The notes under the pieces were generated by a model. It did not search any database. It was not told where the DNA came from and saw only the letters and a list, made by a program, of their open reading frames with translations. The position numbers and the translations under genes are program-made. This document shows positions 1 to 5,362 of a stretch of DNA of 5,362 nucleotides, piece by piece. The stretch is from an uncultured Candidatus Saccharibacteria bacterium (lineage in GTDB: Bacteria > Patescibacteria > Saccharimonadia > Saccharimonadales > UBA6022). Position 1 is the stretch's first letter. The number at the start of each line of letters is the position of its first letter. The stretch is from the NCBI GenBank assembly GCA_946886725.1, contig CAMPJF010000071.1:1-5362 (forward strand), in the 5' to 3' direction.

Positions 1-43
1 ATACAAACAAAACAAAAGTCAAATTATGCAAATACGACGCTAG

Positions 44-52
44 TGTGGATAA
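44..52 (-). promoter_or_regulatory. Candidate DnaA box (TTATCCACA)
   Basis: The plus strand reads TGTGGATAA, the exact reverse complement of the consensus DnaA box TTATCCACA. Weaker matches in the same orientation occur at 264-272 (ATATACACA on the minus strand, one mismatch from TTATNCACA) and at 555-563 (AGATCCACA, two mismatches). A single exact 9-mer can occur by chance in a window of this size (a few percent over both strands), and no dnaA, dnaN or rpmH gene is visible. The call is therefore only a candidate. Confidence 0.3.
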
Positions 53-460
53 CTATAACTGATTAGTGTATATTAGCACTCTCGGCTGATGACTAGCATG
101 CCGCGAAGAGACCCTATGTCATACGACGTATATAGTAAGTGTATGAATGTGAAGTGATACATCACGTATAGTGAATTAGAGGAGGAGAATCCGTACAAAT
201 CCCCCTTCTATAAGGATAGTAACGATTTTCGCCATACAGACAGATGCATGAGTAATCATCTTATGTGTATATATCTAATGTCGTAAAAGATATATTGTGC
301 GACCCATAATTACTATGACCTTTAGGTATGTTCTTGCGCGATATAATCAGCCTATTGTTTGTTCTACGCTCATTCATTCCTTCACTTTCTTGTTGCTCGC
401 CTGCCATTAGCCCGTCTGCGTCGTTGTAATGCTCGTCCGTCTGTATAAATAGCCATAACG

Positions 461-490
461 AATAACTTTGGTTAACGTACGGCAGTTATT
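461..490. repeat. Inverted repeat AATAACT / AGTTATT
   Basis: AATAACT (461-467) and AGTTATT (484-490) are perfect 7-bp inverted arms with a 16-bp spacer. No run of T follows on either strand, so it is not an intrinsic terminator. It could be a regulator site or chance in AT-rich DNA. Confidence 0.35.
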
Positions 491-523
491 GATCTGCTTG
501 ACGGCAATTGCATCGACGGCAAT
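479..523. repeat. Three ACGGCA-type short direct repeats
   Basis: ACGGCAGTT (479-487), ACGGCAATT (501-509) and ACGGCAATA (516-524, the last base just outside the span) form an imperfect three-fold direct repeat. The latter two share the 9-mer GACGGCAAT at 500-508 and 515-523. The spacing is 22 and 15 bp, so the copies are not in helical phase. The first copy overlaps the right arm of the AATAACT inverted repeat. Confidence 0.35.
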
Positions 524-527
524 AAAT

Positions 528-546
528 GTTCTATTTTTGTTCTATT
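528..546. repeat. Tandem GTTCTATT repeat, 11-bp period
   Basis: GTTCTATT occurs at 528-535 and again at 539-546, an 11-bp period close to one helical turn, within a T-rich tract. It lies just beyond the terminator of the cupredoxin gene. It may be simple AT-rich slippage. Confidence 0.35.
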
Positions 547-578
547 CTGTTTTATGTGGATCTTAGTAAGTCATGTAC

Positions 579-607
579 AAAAAAGAGGCGAACTGTATTG
601 TCGCCTC
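579..607 (-). terminator. Rho-independent terminator of the minus-strand unit
   Basis: On the minus strand GAGGCGA (607-601) pairs perfectly with TCGCCTC (591-585) across a 9-nt loop, and is followed at once by six T residues (584-579). A GC-rich 7-bp stem plus a T run is a standard intrinsic terminator. It begins 27 bp after the cupredoxin stop codon, so it ends transcription of that gene and perhaps of the whole three-gene unit. On the plus strand no T run follows, so it works in one direction only. Confidence 0.9.
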
Positions 608-634
608 CTCGCTATCATTTGTCTAGATATAATA

Positions 635-1084
635 CTACTCAGTTACAATGAGTTGACCTGCATGATCTGCCATATCGTGATTATGATAGCCCCAAGTGCC
701 AGCCTTTGTGATGGTCACGCTGTCTGACGCGCCTGGTTTGATTGTGTCTAGATTAATTTCTGTATTGATGGTATGGGTTGGATGATCAGCAGATGCGAAC
801 ATCAAGTCCATGGTTGATTCGTTATTCACGGTCAGTACCGTGCCTACCTTAAGTGAGATTGAAGTGGGGCTAAATCCCGTATCGGTATAGGTGATCGAGG
901 CGATTGGCATATCGACAACCTCTGAAGGTTCTGGTGACGATGTTTCCTTTGAGTTCAGCGGCTGATCGACCGCAGTATCCGTCTGTGTATTGTTTGTTGC
1001 TGGGCGACTGACGGCAAATGCGACAGCAGCAAGCAAGATAATTGCCGCCACTCCTGCGATACCTATTAACGTCTTTTTATTCAT
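635..1084 (-). CDS. Exported or membrane-anchored cupredoxin-like protein without the copper-site cysteine
   Basis: This 149-residue protein begins with a lysine-bearing n-region and a hydrophobic stretch (about 5-25) ending in AFA (22-24). That suggests a signal peptide cut after residue 24, or an uncleaved anchor. It has no cysteine at all, so it is not a lipoprotein. A Thr/Ser/Pro/Glu-rich linker (about 28-58) leads to a small beta-sandwich domain (about 60-149) with cupredoxin features: the edge strand TGFSPTSISLKVG (69-81) and the closing block from GTWGYHNHD to GQLIV (129-147). Cupredoxins usually bind one copper for electron transfer or copper handling outside the membrane. Aligning the closing block with the classical pattern, Cys falls on Asn135, the C-terminal His on Met138 and the Met on His141. 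Other possible ligands are His101, His104, His134 and His136. It therefore cannot form a normal type 1 blue-copper site. ATG at 1084 follows a strong Shine-Dalgarno. The fold is well supported, but metal binding and role are not. Confidence 0.85.
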   Translation of the reverse strand: MNKKTLIGIAGVAAIILLAAVAFAVSRPATNNTQTDTAVDQPLNSKETSSPEPSEVVDMPIASITYTDTGFSPTSISLKVGTVLTVNNESTMDLMFASADHPTHTINTEINLDTIKPGASDSVTITKAGTWGYHNHDMADHAGQLIVTE

Positions 1085-1088
1085 TACA

Positions 1089-1098
1089 CTCCCCCCTT
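1089..1098 (-). promoter_or_regulatory. Ribosome binding site of the cupredoxin gene
   Basis: The minus strand reads AAGGGGGGAG, then TGTA, then ATG. This purine-rich Shine-Dalgarno four bases before the start codon fixes the start at 1084. It is the clearest ribosome binding site in the window. Confidence 0.75.
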
Positions 1099-1127
1099 AC
1101 TAGCTAACTAGCGTGTTTTAATGTGTC

Positions 1128-1157
1128 TATATACTTATTCTAGTCGTATGAAGTTCA
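1128..1157 (-). promoter_or_regulatory. Possible weak promoter for the cupredoxin gene
   Basis: On the minus strand TGAACT (1157-1152, three of six matches to TTGACA) lies 18 bp before TATATA (1133-1128, five of six to TATAAT). It sits in the 116-bp gap after the ATPase gene. Matches of this quality are common in AT-rich DNA, and the cupredoxin gene may instead be read from upstream. Confidence 0.2.
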
Positions 1158-1161
1158 TTTT

Positions 1162-1201
1162 GATAGGGCGGCGCCAAGAAGAAGTCGTGCACTTCCCTAT
1201 C
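1162..1201. repeat. Inverted repeat GATAGGG / CCCTATC at the end of the ATPase gene
   Basis: GATAGGG (1162-1168) and CCCTATC (1195-1201) are perfect 7-bp inverted arms with a 26-bp spacer, which holds the palindrome GGCGCC (1169-1175 region). One arm overlaps the last base of the ATPase stop codon. In the minus-strand transcript the second arm is followed by AAAA rather than U residues, so it is not a standard terminator. It could stabilise the 3' end of the message or be chance. Confidence 0.35.
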
Positions 1202-4149
1202 TAACGAAGGCGAAGTATCGTTTCATCATGTGCGGGTTTTGGCGTGACGATCTTGGTGGCGGGTGGTTTGGTGGTATGCGGCGTGCGAGTTGGTTCAGTG
1301 GTGCTTTTAGGGGGTGCCACTGGCTGGCTAGCGTTTACTTTCTCATCTGATTGCTGAACGGGGCGATTTTTCTGCTGCGATGGCTCGGAAGGTGTCTGTT
1401 CGTTTCGCTCGCCTGATGGAGTGCCGGCGGCGGGTTTACGCTTGCGCGTGCGAGTTCGTTTTTTCCTCTCAGGTGCCGCAGTGGCTGTTGCGTCGCCAGG
1501 GTTGCTGCCGGCAACTTTTTCAGGTTCAGTCGTAGGACGCGTAGAGGGTGTTTTAGCGGCTGCTGTCTCGCTGTTGTTTGTCGATGTTCCGCTGTTAGCG
1601 ACAAGTTTCGAGGGGTCGGTTTTAAATACGATTTTATTAGGTGTAACCGTTTGAGTGTGTGCGTTAATAGGCCATTGCTTTGCCTGCGCAGCTGATTGGG
1701 GTTGTTTCTTGCTTTGAAGATGTTGTGGTGGCTGAATAGCGGCATCGATCTCTTGTTCGACATCTGCGCGGCTACGACTGTAGTTGCGGCGGGTATTTTC
1801 GATGATGATACTACTGTTGTCATTTTGCATCGGTGGCAGCGTTAGTGTCGAAGCGCTAAAAGCTGGCGACTTTTCACCTTTGATGACCATGTTAATAATA
1901 AAGTTACGGTTATGCATCTGCAGTAGGTCGTTGGGTTCGAACTGTGGCTCGAATTGCTTGGATAAAATCGGTGCGTCATCTGCCGAGACGCGGAAGCAAA
2001 TCATTGTACCGACGTTACCAAACACTGCATCGCGTACGGTGTCGCTCATCTGTGAGATATACTGGTTGGCGACTGTCAGATTGAGGCCGTATTTACGTGC
2101 TTCGGATAGAATCGTTGCGAAGCTGTCGGTAGCGAAGTTCTGGAACTCGTCCACATACAGGTAGAATGGACGACGGTCTTCGATATTTGGAATGTCAGAT
2201 CGCGACATGGCGGCTAACTGGATTTTTGTCACGAGGAACGAACCAAGAATGGATGCGTTGTCTTCGCCGATCAAACCCTTCGAAAGATTAACAATGAGGA
2301 TCTTGCCTTCGTCCATGATCTCACGGATATTGAAGGTGCTCTTTGGCTGTCCGATGATGTTACGAATCACAGGGTTGGCGGTAAAGGCGCCGACTTTATT
2401 TAGTACTGGGGCAATTGCCTCGGCAACGAATTTATCGTTCCAGCTGGCAAATTCAACACGCCAAAACTGCATGACGACAGTATCCCTGCAGTAGCTGAGG
2501 GTGTCTTCGCGGAATTTTTTATCAGTTAGCATGCGGGTGATGTCCAGCATGGTTGTTTCTGGACGATCCAAGAGTGCCAGGATGGTGTAGCGAAGAATAT
2601 ATTCCAATCGGGGGCCCCATGATTCGCCGAACATACGCTTCAATACGCCGATAACTTCGGAGCTGATGTTGGTCTTTTGGTTCGGATTCGTGACCTCGAG
2701 CGGATTAAAGCCTAGCGGAAATGCCGTATCTGCCGGATTAAAGTAAACGACGTCCTTTAGGCGGGACTCGGGGATGAAACGCATGTTATTGACGGCAAAG
2801 TCGCCGTGCGGATCGATGATGGCGTAACCCTGGCCATGATAGATATCGGACAGTGCGAATAATTCGAGCGTACCCGACTTACCTGCTCCGGTCTGGCCGA
2901 TGATATAGACGTGACGACTGCGGTCACTGCGTAACATGCCGAACTGGTGATTCATCCCGCGGAAGTTCGTCAGACCGAACGCACTGATGTTTTCGTCAAT
3001 CGCATCGTTACCAGTGATGACCGGCAGCTTGGCTGGTGGCTCGGCGGTCTTGTTGCTTGCCCAGACAATGTTTGGGGTCTCTACGTTAGTGTGCGGCAAG
3101 TGGAAGACGCTGGCGACTTCGTCGATATTTAAAATAGAGCCACGATCCATAAATAACCTAGAACGATAACTCGCGAGGTCTTCTTTTTTGAAGCTGCCGC
3201 CTGACATGCGGAAGCCGTTGAGGTTTGTGCTGTTGTATTGCTTGAACGTTCCGACAATCGCCTGCATGCGCAGTTTTGCATTGCTTTGACTTTCGCCAAG
3301 ATACGCCATGCGTATTTTGACTTGGTAGCCTAGTTTTGTCGCTTTTTTTTCAGCTTCGGCAAGACGAGTTTTGTCTCGATCGGATAATTCTTTCGGTGCT
3401 GGTGCGCCGCCTGTTCCTTGCTCTGGCGGTTTCCATAAAGCTTCTAGAAGCATACCGAGCCATTTGAATCCCCCACCCTCTCCAGTAAAGATAGCGAACG
3501 GATTGCTGTTGCCGTTTTTGACGCTTTTCACCCAGCTGTCGGATTGTTTTTGCCAGGTGTCGGCAATCGGACGCACGAGTACTTGCACCCATAGCTCTTC
3601 GCCTGTCGATTCTAGCTTTGCGAGCGTACCAGTGATGCCGGCGAGTGGATCAACCTCAAAGCTCTGGAAGGTTTTAATCGGCAAGAATTCGCTGTCTGAC
3701 AGCGTGATTTCAGAGGTGTATACGACGCTGTGTTGGCGTTCGTGTGCGACATAATCTTCGGGTGCTTCGTGAATTTGGACGGTTGGGTATTGAGAATAGA
3801 TCTGCCCTTCCACAAAACTCTGCAAGGTTTTTGGCACCCAGGTATAGAACCTAATCTGACCGTTTACGGAAGCAATTTCAAAGCTCAGGTGTTCTTGAAT
3901 GCCCTGGGTTTGCTTTAGCTCTTCCTTATCACGAAGAATGCCATGAAGGCTGGCGAATAGCTGTTCGGCGGCAAGCTCTGACTTGTCATTGGCTTTTGGG
4001 ATTTCCAAAACAAGCAGGACGCTTTCGACGGATTTGACCGCTTCGGCAACCTGATTATTGCGCCACGTTAGGTACCCTAAGATAAGCACAGCTGGCAACC
4101 AAATGTACCATTGCAACAATAGATTGATAGCCCACAAGAGTACATCCAT
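1201..4149 (-). CDS. VirD4/TraG-type conjugative-transfer ATPase (type IV coupling protein-like)
   Basis: This 982-residue protein has one N-terminal membrane segment (about 5-27) and a roughly 370-residue N-terminal region that I take to be the CPR-specific domain of this family (DUF8128-like; assignment from memory). A RecA-like ATPase core follows. Walker A is GQTGAGKS (418-425), then IIDPHGD (444-450); Walker B is LYVDE (664-668, Asp667/Glu668) inside the TraG/TraD C-terminal (TraM-recognition) block, followed by LSEARKYGLN and ANQ (694-696). Such ATPases form hexamers at the cytoplasmic membrane and pass DNA or DNA-protein substrates to a type IV secretion channel. From about 788 to 982 the protein is a Pro/Thr/Ser/Gln/Lys-rich tail, probably disordered, with a basic patch RKKRTRTRKRK (895-905). 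ATG at 4149 lies 46 bp after the upstream stop codon and has no clear Shine-Dalgarno. No mating-pore gene is in the window, so the substrate is unknown. HerA- or VirB4-like is the main alternative, less likely given the N-terminal anchor and TraG-like block. Confidence 0.9.
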   Translation of the reverse strand: MDVLLWAINLLLQWYIWLPAVLILGYLTWRNNQVAEAVKSVESVLLVLEIPKANDKSELAAEQLFASLHGILRDKEELKQTQGIQEHLSFEIASVNGQIRFYTWVPKTLQSFVEGQIYSQYPTVQIHEAPEDYVAHERQHSVVYTSEITLSDSEFLPIKTFQSFEVDPLAGITGTLAKLESTGEELWVQVLVRPIADTWQKQSDSWVKSVKNGNSNPFAIFTGEGGGFKWLGMLLEALWKPPEQGTGGAPAPKELSDRDKTRLAEAEKKATKLGYQVKIRMAYLGESQSNAKLRMQAIVGTFKQYNSTNLNGFRMSGGSFKKEDLASYRSRLFMDRGSILNIDEVASVFHLPHTNVETPNIVWASNKTAEPPAKLPVITGNDAIDENISAFGLTNFRGMNHQFGMLRSDRSRHVYIIGQTGAGKSGTLELFALSDIYHGQGYAIIDPHGDFAVNNMRFIPESRLKDVVYFNPADTAFPLGFNPLEVTNPNQKTNISSEVIGVLKRMFGESWGPRLEYILRYTILALLDRPETTMLDITRMLTDKKFREDTLSYCRDTVVMQFWRVEFASWNDKFVAEAIAPVLNKVGAFTANPVIRNIIGQPKSTFNIREIMDEGKILIVNLSKGLIGEDNASILGSFLVTKIQLAAMSRSDIPNIEDRRPFYLYVDEFQNFATDSFATILSEARKYGLNLTVANQYISQMSDTVRDAVFGNVGTMICFRVSADDAPILSKQFEPQFEPNDLLQMHNRNFIINMVIKGEKSPAFSASTLTLPPMQNDNSSIIIENTRRNYSRSRADVEQEIDAAIQPPQHLQSKKQPQSAAQAKQWPINAHTQTVTPNKIVFKTDPSKLVANSGTSTNNSETAAAKTPSTRPTTEPEKVAGSNPGDATATAAPERKKRTRTRKRKPAAGTPSGERNEQTPSEPSQQKNRPVQQSDEKVNASQPVAPPKSTTEPTRTPHTTKPPATKIVTPKPAHDETILRLR

Positions 4150-4195
4150 AACTACTGTTTATTGTCTCATCTGCACGCCCTCATTGCAAGGGTGG

Positions 4196-5251
4196 CTATT
4201 TTGTCGCAGCGTCCAGTGCGTAAGTTGCTTTGGCAACGCGTTTGAACTGCGATTTGCTCTGCAAGTTTAGTAGGATGGTCGTCTCTTTTACTTGGCGGCT
4301 TTTTAGAACACGCTTGACGATTTCGTCGCGATGAAGTGGCTCTTTGGCGTCTTTCAGGACATCGGTGATGATGTCAGCAACAGTTCCCTTGCTGAACCCC
4401 CAGTTATCGAGTGCGTAAATGCCTCGGCCAATTAAAACGAAGCGCTTGTCTTTGATAAGTTCGTTGTGGATTGCTTGTGTCGTAACATCTTTTCGCTTGA
4501 AGTCGCTGCCCTTGATAGATTTAGCGATATCAGAAAAGTGCATAGGCTTGCCGTTTTCAGCAAGAATGACATAGATTTTGTCGCGAATATTCTTTGGATT
4601 CACGGTCGGCCATTTTGTCAGTCCCCAGAAATCTTTAAGGCTAGCTAGGCTTTTACTGACACTTGCAAGTGCGCGGACTTGATCTGGGTTTTCATGCTTC
4701 AAAAGTTTATGAAGCTCTTCGATTTGTAATGGTTCACCGTGCTTTTTCACTGTCTTAACGATTTCATCAACATTTGATTTGATTGTCTTTTCGTCGCTGT
4801 ACTGCTTGATGCCGACGGCGTGGTGGTAGTGGTCGTTTTCGCTTACTACGACAAGGTTTGGTGATAGTTCGGCAACGAAAGCGATGTGCGCACGACTGCG
4901 TGCGTCGGCTTTTTCGCCGATCAATCGGTCAGTGATATCTTGGATGCGTGCAACGCGTCCGGTTTCAGAGAGGTCACGAATAATCATGCGATCAACGTCA
5001 TTTATCGCAGGAACTTTGTTTTCTTCGGCAGCGATCTTGAGACGGATAAGGATTGCCTTTTCAAGCTGGCGAACGCGTTCACGAGTAATACCAAGCAATT
5101 CACCGATTTGTTCGAGGGTTTCACGGCGATCAAACAGACCGAAACGGCGCGTGATAATCTCACGTTCACGTTCTTGCTCAATGATCTCAAGAATATCAAC
5201 AACGGCTTGTTTCAGCGTCGCAGCGGTATTTGTGTGTGCAGGTTTTTCCAT
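4196..5251 (-). CDS. Sigma-70 region 4 protein with tandem winged-helix (HARE-HTH-like) domains
   Basis: This 351-residue, probably cytoplasmic, DNA-binding regulator starts with a sigma-70 region 4 (about 25-72): REREIITRRFGL, then ETLEQIGELLGITRERVRQLE, the classic region 4.2 helix-turn-helix. Arg57, Glu58, Arg61 and Gln62 align with the RpoD residues that read the -35 element (Arg584, Glu585, Arg588, Gln589). No region 1, 2 or 3 is present, so it cannot melt a promoter as a sigma factor does. Four units of about 60 residues follow that read as winged helices: about 88-148, 155-216, 220-285 and 288-347. The third is the best HARE-HTH match, with IRDKIYVIL, GKPMHFSDIAKSI and GRGIYALDNWG; the fourth ends in ATYALD. 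HARE-HTH is the fold of the N-terminal domain of the Firmicutes RNA polymerase delta subunit. A transcription regulator touching -35 DNA or RNA polymerase is the likely role (inference). It leads the unit and has a consensus promoter. No alternative in-frame start is evident nearby. Confidence 0.88.
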   Translation of the reverse strand: MEKPAHTNTAATLKQAVVDILEIIEQEREREIITRRFGLFDRRETLEQIGELLGITRERVRQLEKAILIRLKIAAEENKVPAINDVDRMIIRDLSETGRVARIQDITDRLIGEKADARSRAHIAFVAELSPNLVVVSENDHYHHAVGIKQYSDEKTIKSNVDEIVKTVKKHGEPLQIEELHKLLKHENPDQVRALASVSKSLASLKDFWGLTKWPTVNPKNIRDKIYVILAENGKPMHFSDIAKSIKGSDFKRKDVTTQAIHNELIKDKRFVLIGRGIYALDNWGFSKGTVADIITDVLKDAKEPLHRDEIVKRVLKSRQVKETTILLNLQSKSQFKRVAKATYALDAATK

Positions 5252-5265
5252 GACGTTTCGGGTGT

Positions 5266-5273
5266 TCCTCTCT
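5266..5273 (-). promoter_or_regulatory. Distant Shine-Dalgarno of the regulator gene
   Basis: The minus strand carries AGAGAGGA ending 14 bases before ATG at 5251. The AGGA core fits 16S rRNA pairing, but the spacing is longer than the usual 5-9 bases. No closer site and no in-frame start codon between them is seen, so translation may be modest. Confidence 0.4.
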
Positions 5274-5293
5274 GTTTCGTCTCTGTAGTTATA

Positions 5294-5305
5294 AATAGTG
5301 CTATT
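5294..5305. promoter_or_regulatory. Dyad AATAG-TG-CTATT downstream of the consensus promoter
   Basis: AATAG (5294-5298) and CTATT (5301-5305) are perfect inverted arms around TG. The dyad would lie at about +8 to +19 of the predicted transcript, a position where a bound repressor can block RNA polymerase. It is short and AT-rich, so chance is a real alternative. Confidence 0.25.
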
Positions 5306-5318
5306 AGCGTTTATTTGA

Positions 5319-5347
5319 ATTATAGAACAATATTATCATAATGTCAA
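5319..5347 (-). promoter_or_regulatory. Full-consensus sigma-70 promoter
   Basis: The minus strand reads TTGACA (5347-5342), a 17-bp spacer, then TATAAT (5324-5319). Both hexamers match the housekeeping consensus at all six positions with ideal spacing. Transcription would start near 5312, giving an untranslated leader of about 60 bases before the regulator ATG at 5251. Such a perfect promoter is rare and would be strong unless repressed. Confidence 0.85.
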
Positions 5348-5362
5348 ATAGTTTCTCTATCT

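Larger units (their letters stand above)
1..578. other. Gene-free AT-rich stretch with short repeats
   Basis: No convincing gene lies here. Open frames starting with ATG are short on both strands: 48 codons at 261-407 on the minus strand without a good Shine-Dalgarno, and 31 codons at 315-410 on the plus strand, also without one. I see no tRNA (no T-arm or acceptor pairing) and no conserved core of RNase P RNA, SRP RNA or tmRNA. What can be seen is an exact DnaA-box 9-mer at 44-52, a small dyad ATACG-A-CGTAT at 121-131, a purine-rich tract resembling a Shine-Dalgarno at 178-187 with no start codon behind it, a pyrimidine-rich patch at about 355-440, and a cluster of direct and inverted repeats at 461-547. 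CPR genomes are usually compact, so a gap this long is notable. It may be regulatory, replication-related or eroded sequence. Confidence 0.6.

Noticed and set aside
86..112. CTGATGA followed by CGAAGAG, resembling a hammerhead ribozyme core
   Set aside because: The second core element should read GAAA, and the bases between do not form stem II. No stems I or III could be drawn.
178..200. AGAGGAGGAG, a strong Shine-Dalgarno-like tract on the plus strand
   Set aside because: No ATG, GTG or TTG start codon follows within range, so it does not lead a gene.
261..407. Minus-strand 48-codon open frame (MAGEQQESEG...), open without ATG up to about 485
   Set aside because: No good Shine-Dalgarno, no recognisable family, and an open run of this length is expected by chance among six frames. 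It could be a gene relic but cannot be supported.
315..410. Plus-strand 31-codon open frame with a hydrophobic end
   Set aside because: No ribosome binding site or promoter, and nothing recognisable; short frames like this are common by chance.
1162..1201. GATAGGG/CCCTATC repeat as the terminator of the ATPase gene
   Set aside because: The loop is long and the transcript continues with AAAA, not a U run, in the direction of transcription.
1335..1823. 162-codon open frame overlapping the ATPase tail on the same strand
   Set aside because: It lies fully inside the low-complexity tail of the real gene, has biased composition and no recognisable domain. It is best read as a frame shadow.
4176..4194. 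Small hairpin CCCT/AGGG between the regulator and ATPase genes as a terminator
   Set aside because: Only four contiguous pairs on the minus strand, an A-C mismatch above them and no T run afterwards. The better-paired plus-strand version has no gene to terminate.
4884..5341. Plus-strand open frames of 134 and 151 codons opposite the regulator gene
   Set aside because: They lie opposite conserved sigma region 4 coding sequence and give arginine/serine-rich or featureless proteins with no family match, as expected of antisense shadows.
1..5362. CRISPR array, transposon ends, tRNA or attachment site
   Set aside because: No regularly spaced repeats of 20 bases or more, no transposase or integrase, and no tRNA structure or flanking duplication was found on either strand.

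Overview
The window looks like a fragment of a Patescibacteria (CPR) chromosome, most probably Candidatus Saccharibacteria (TM7). This rests on recognising two protein architectures: a single-TM VirD4/TraG-like ATPase with a long N-terminal domain and a basic low-complexity tail, and a protein joining a sigma-70 region 4 to HARE-HTH-like winged helices. All three genes read through without in-frame stops under the standard bacterial code, so there is no sign of UGA recoding as in Gracilibacteria/SR1. The assignment is inferred from family resemblance, not from a marker gene.

All three convincing genes lie on the minus strand, so the window reads from right to left. At the right edge (5319-5347) is a fully consensus sigma-70 promoter: TTGACA, a 17-bp spacer, TATAAT. 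It drives a 351-residue regulator (4196-5251) with a housekeeping-sigma-like region 4 but no region 2 or 3. After a 46-bp gap comes the 982-residue VirD4/TraG-type ATPase (1201-4149). After a further 116 bp comes a 149-residue exported cupredoxin-like protein (635-1084) with its own strong Shine-Dalgarno sequence. A textbook intrinsic terminator (579-607) closes the unit. No convincing terminator separates the genes, so they may form one transcription unit, possibly with a weak internal promoter before the cupredoxin gene.

The left 578 bases carry no convincing gene. They are AT-rich and hold short direct and inverted repeats. One 9-mer (44-52) matches the DnaA box exactly, and two weaker matches share its orientation. 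The stretch could be a regulatory or replication-related region or eroded sequence; the bases alone do not decide.

How the genes work together is inference. The ATPase would sit at the cytoplasmic membrane and act on DNA or DNA-protein substrates, the regulator would act at promoters (perhaps its own), and the cupredoxin would act outside the membrane. No other type IV secretion gene lies in the window. The points most worth a second look are the sigma-region-4/tandem winged-helix protein, the cupredoxin whose copper-site cysteine is replaced, the basic tail of the ATPase, and the repeat-bearing gene-free stretch.
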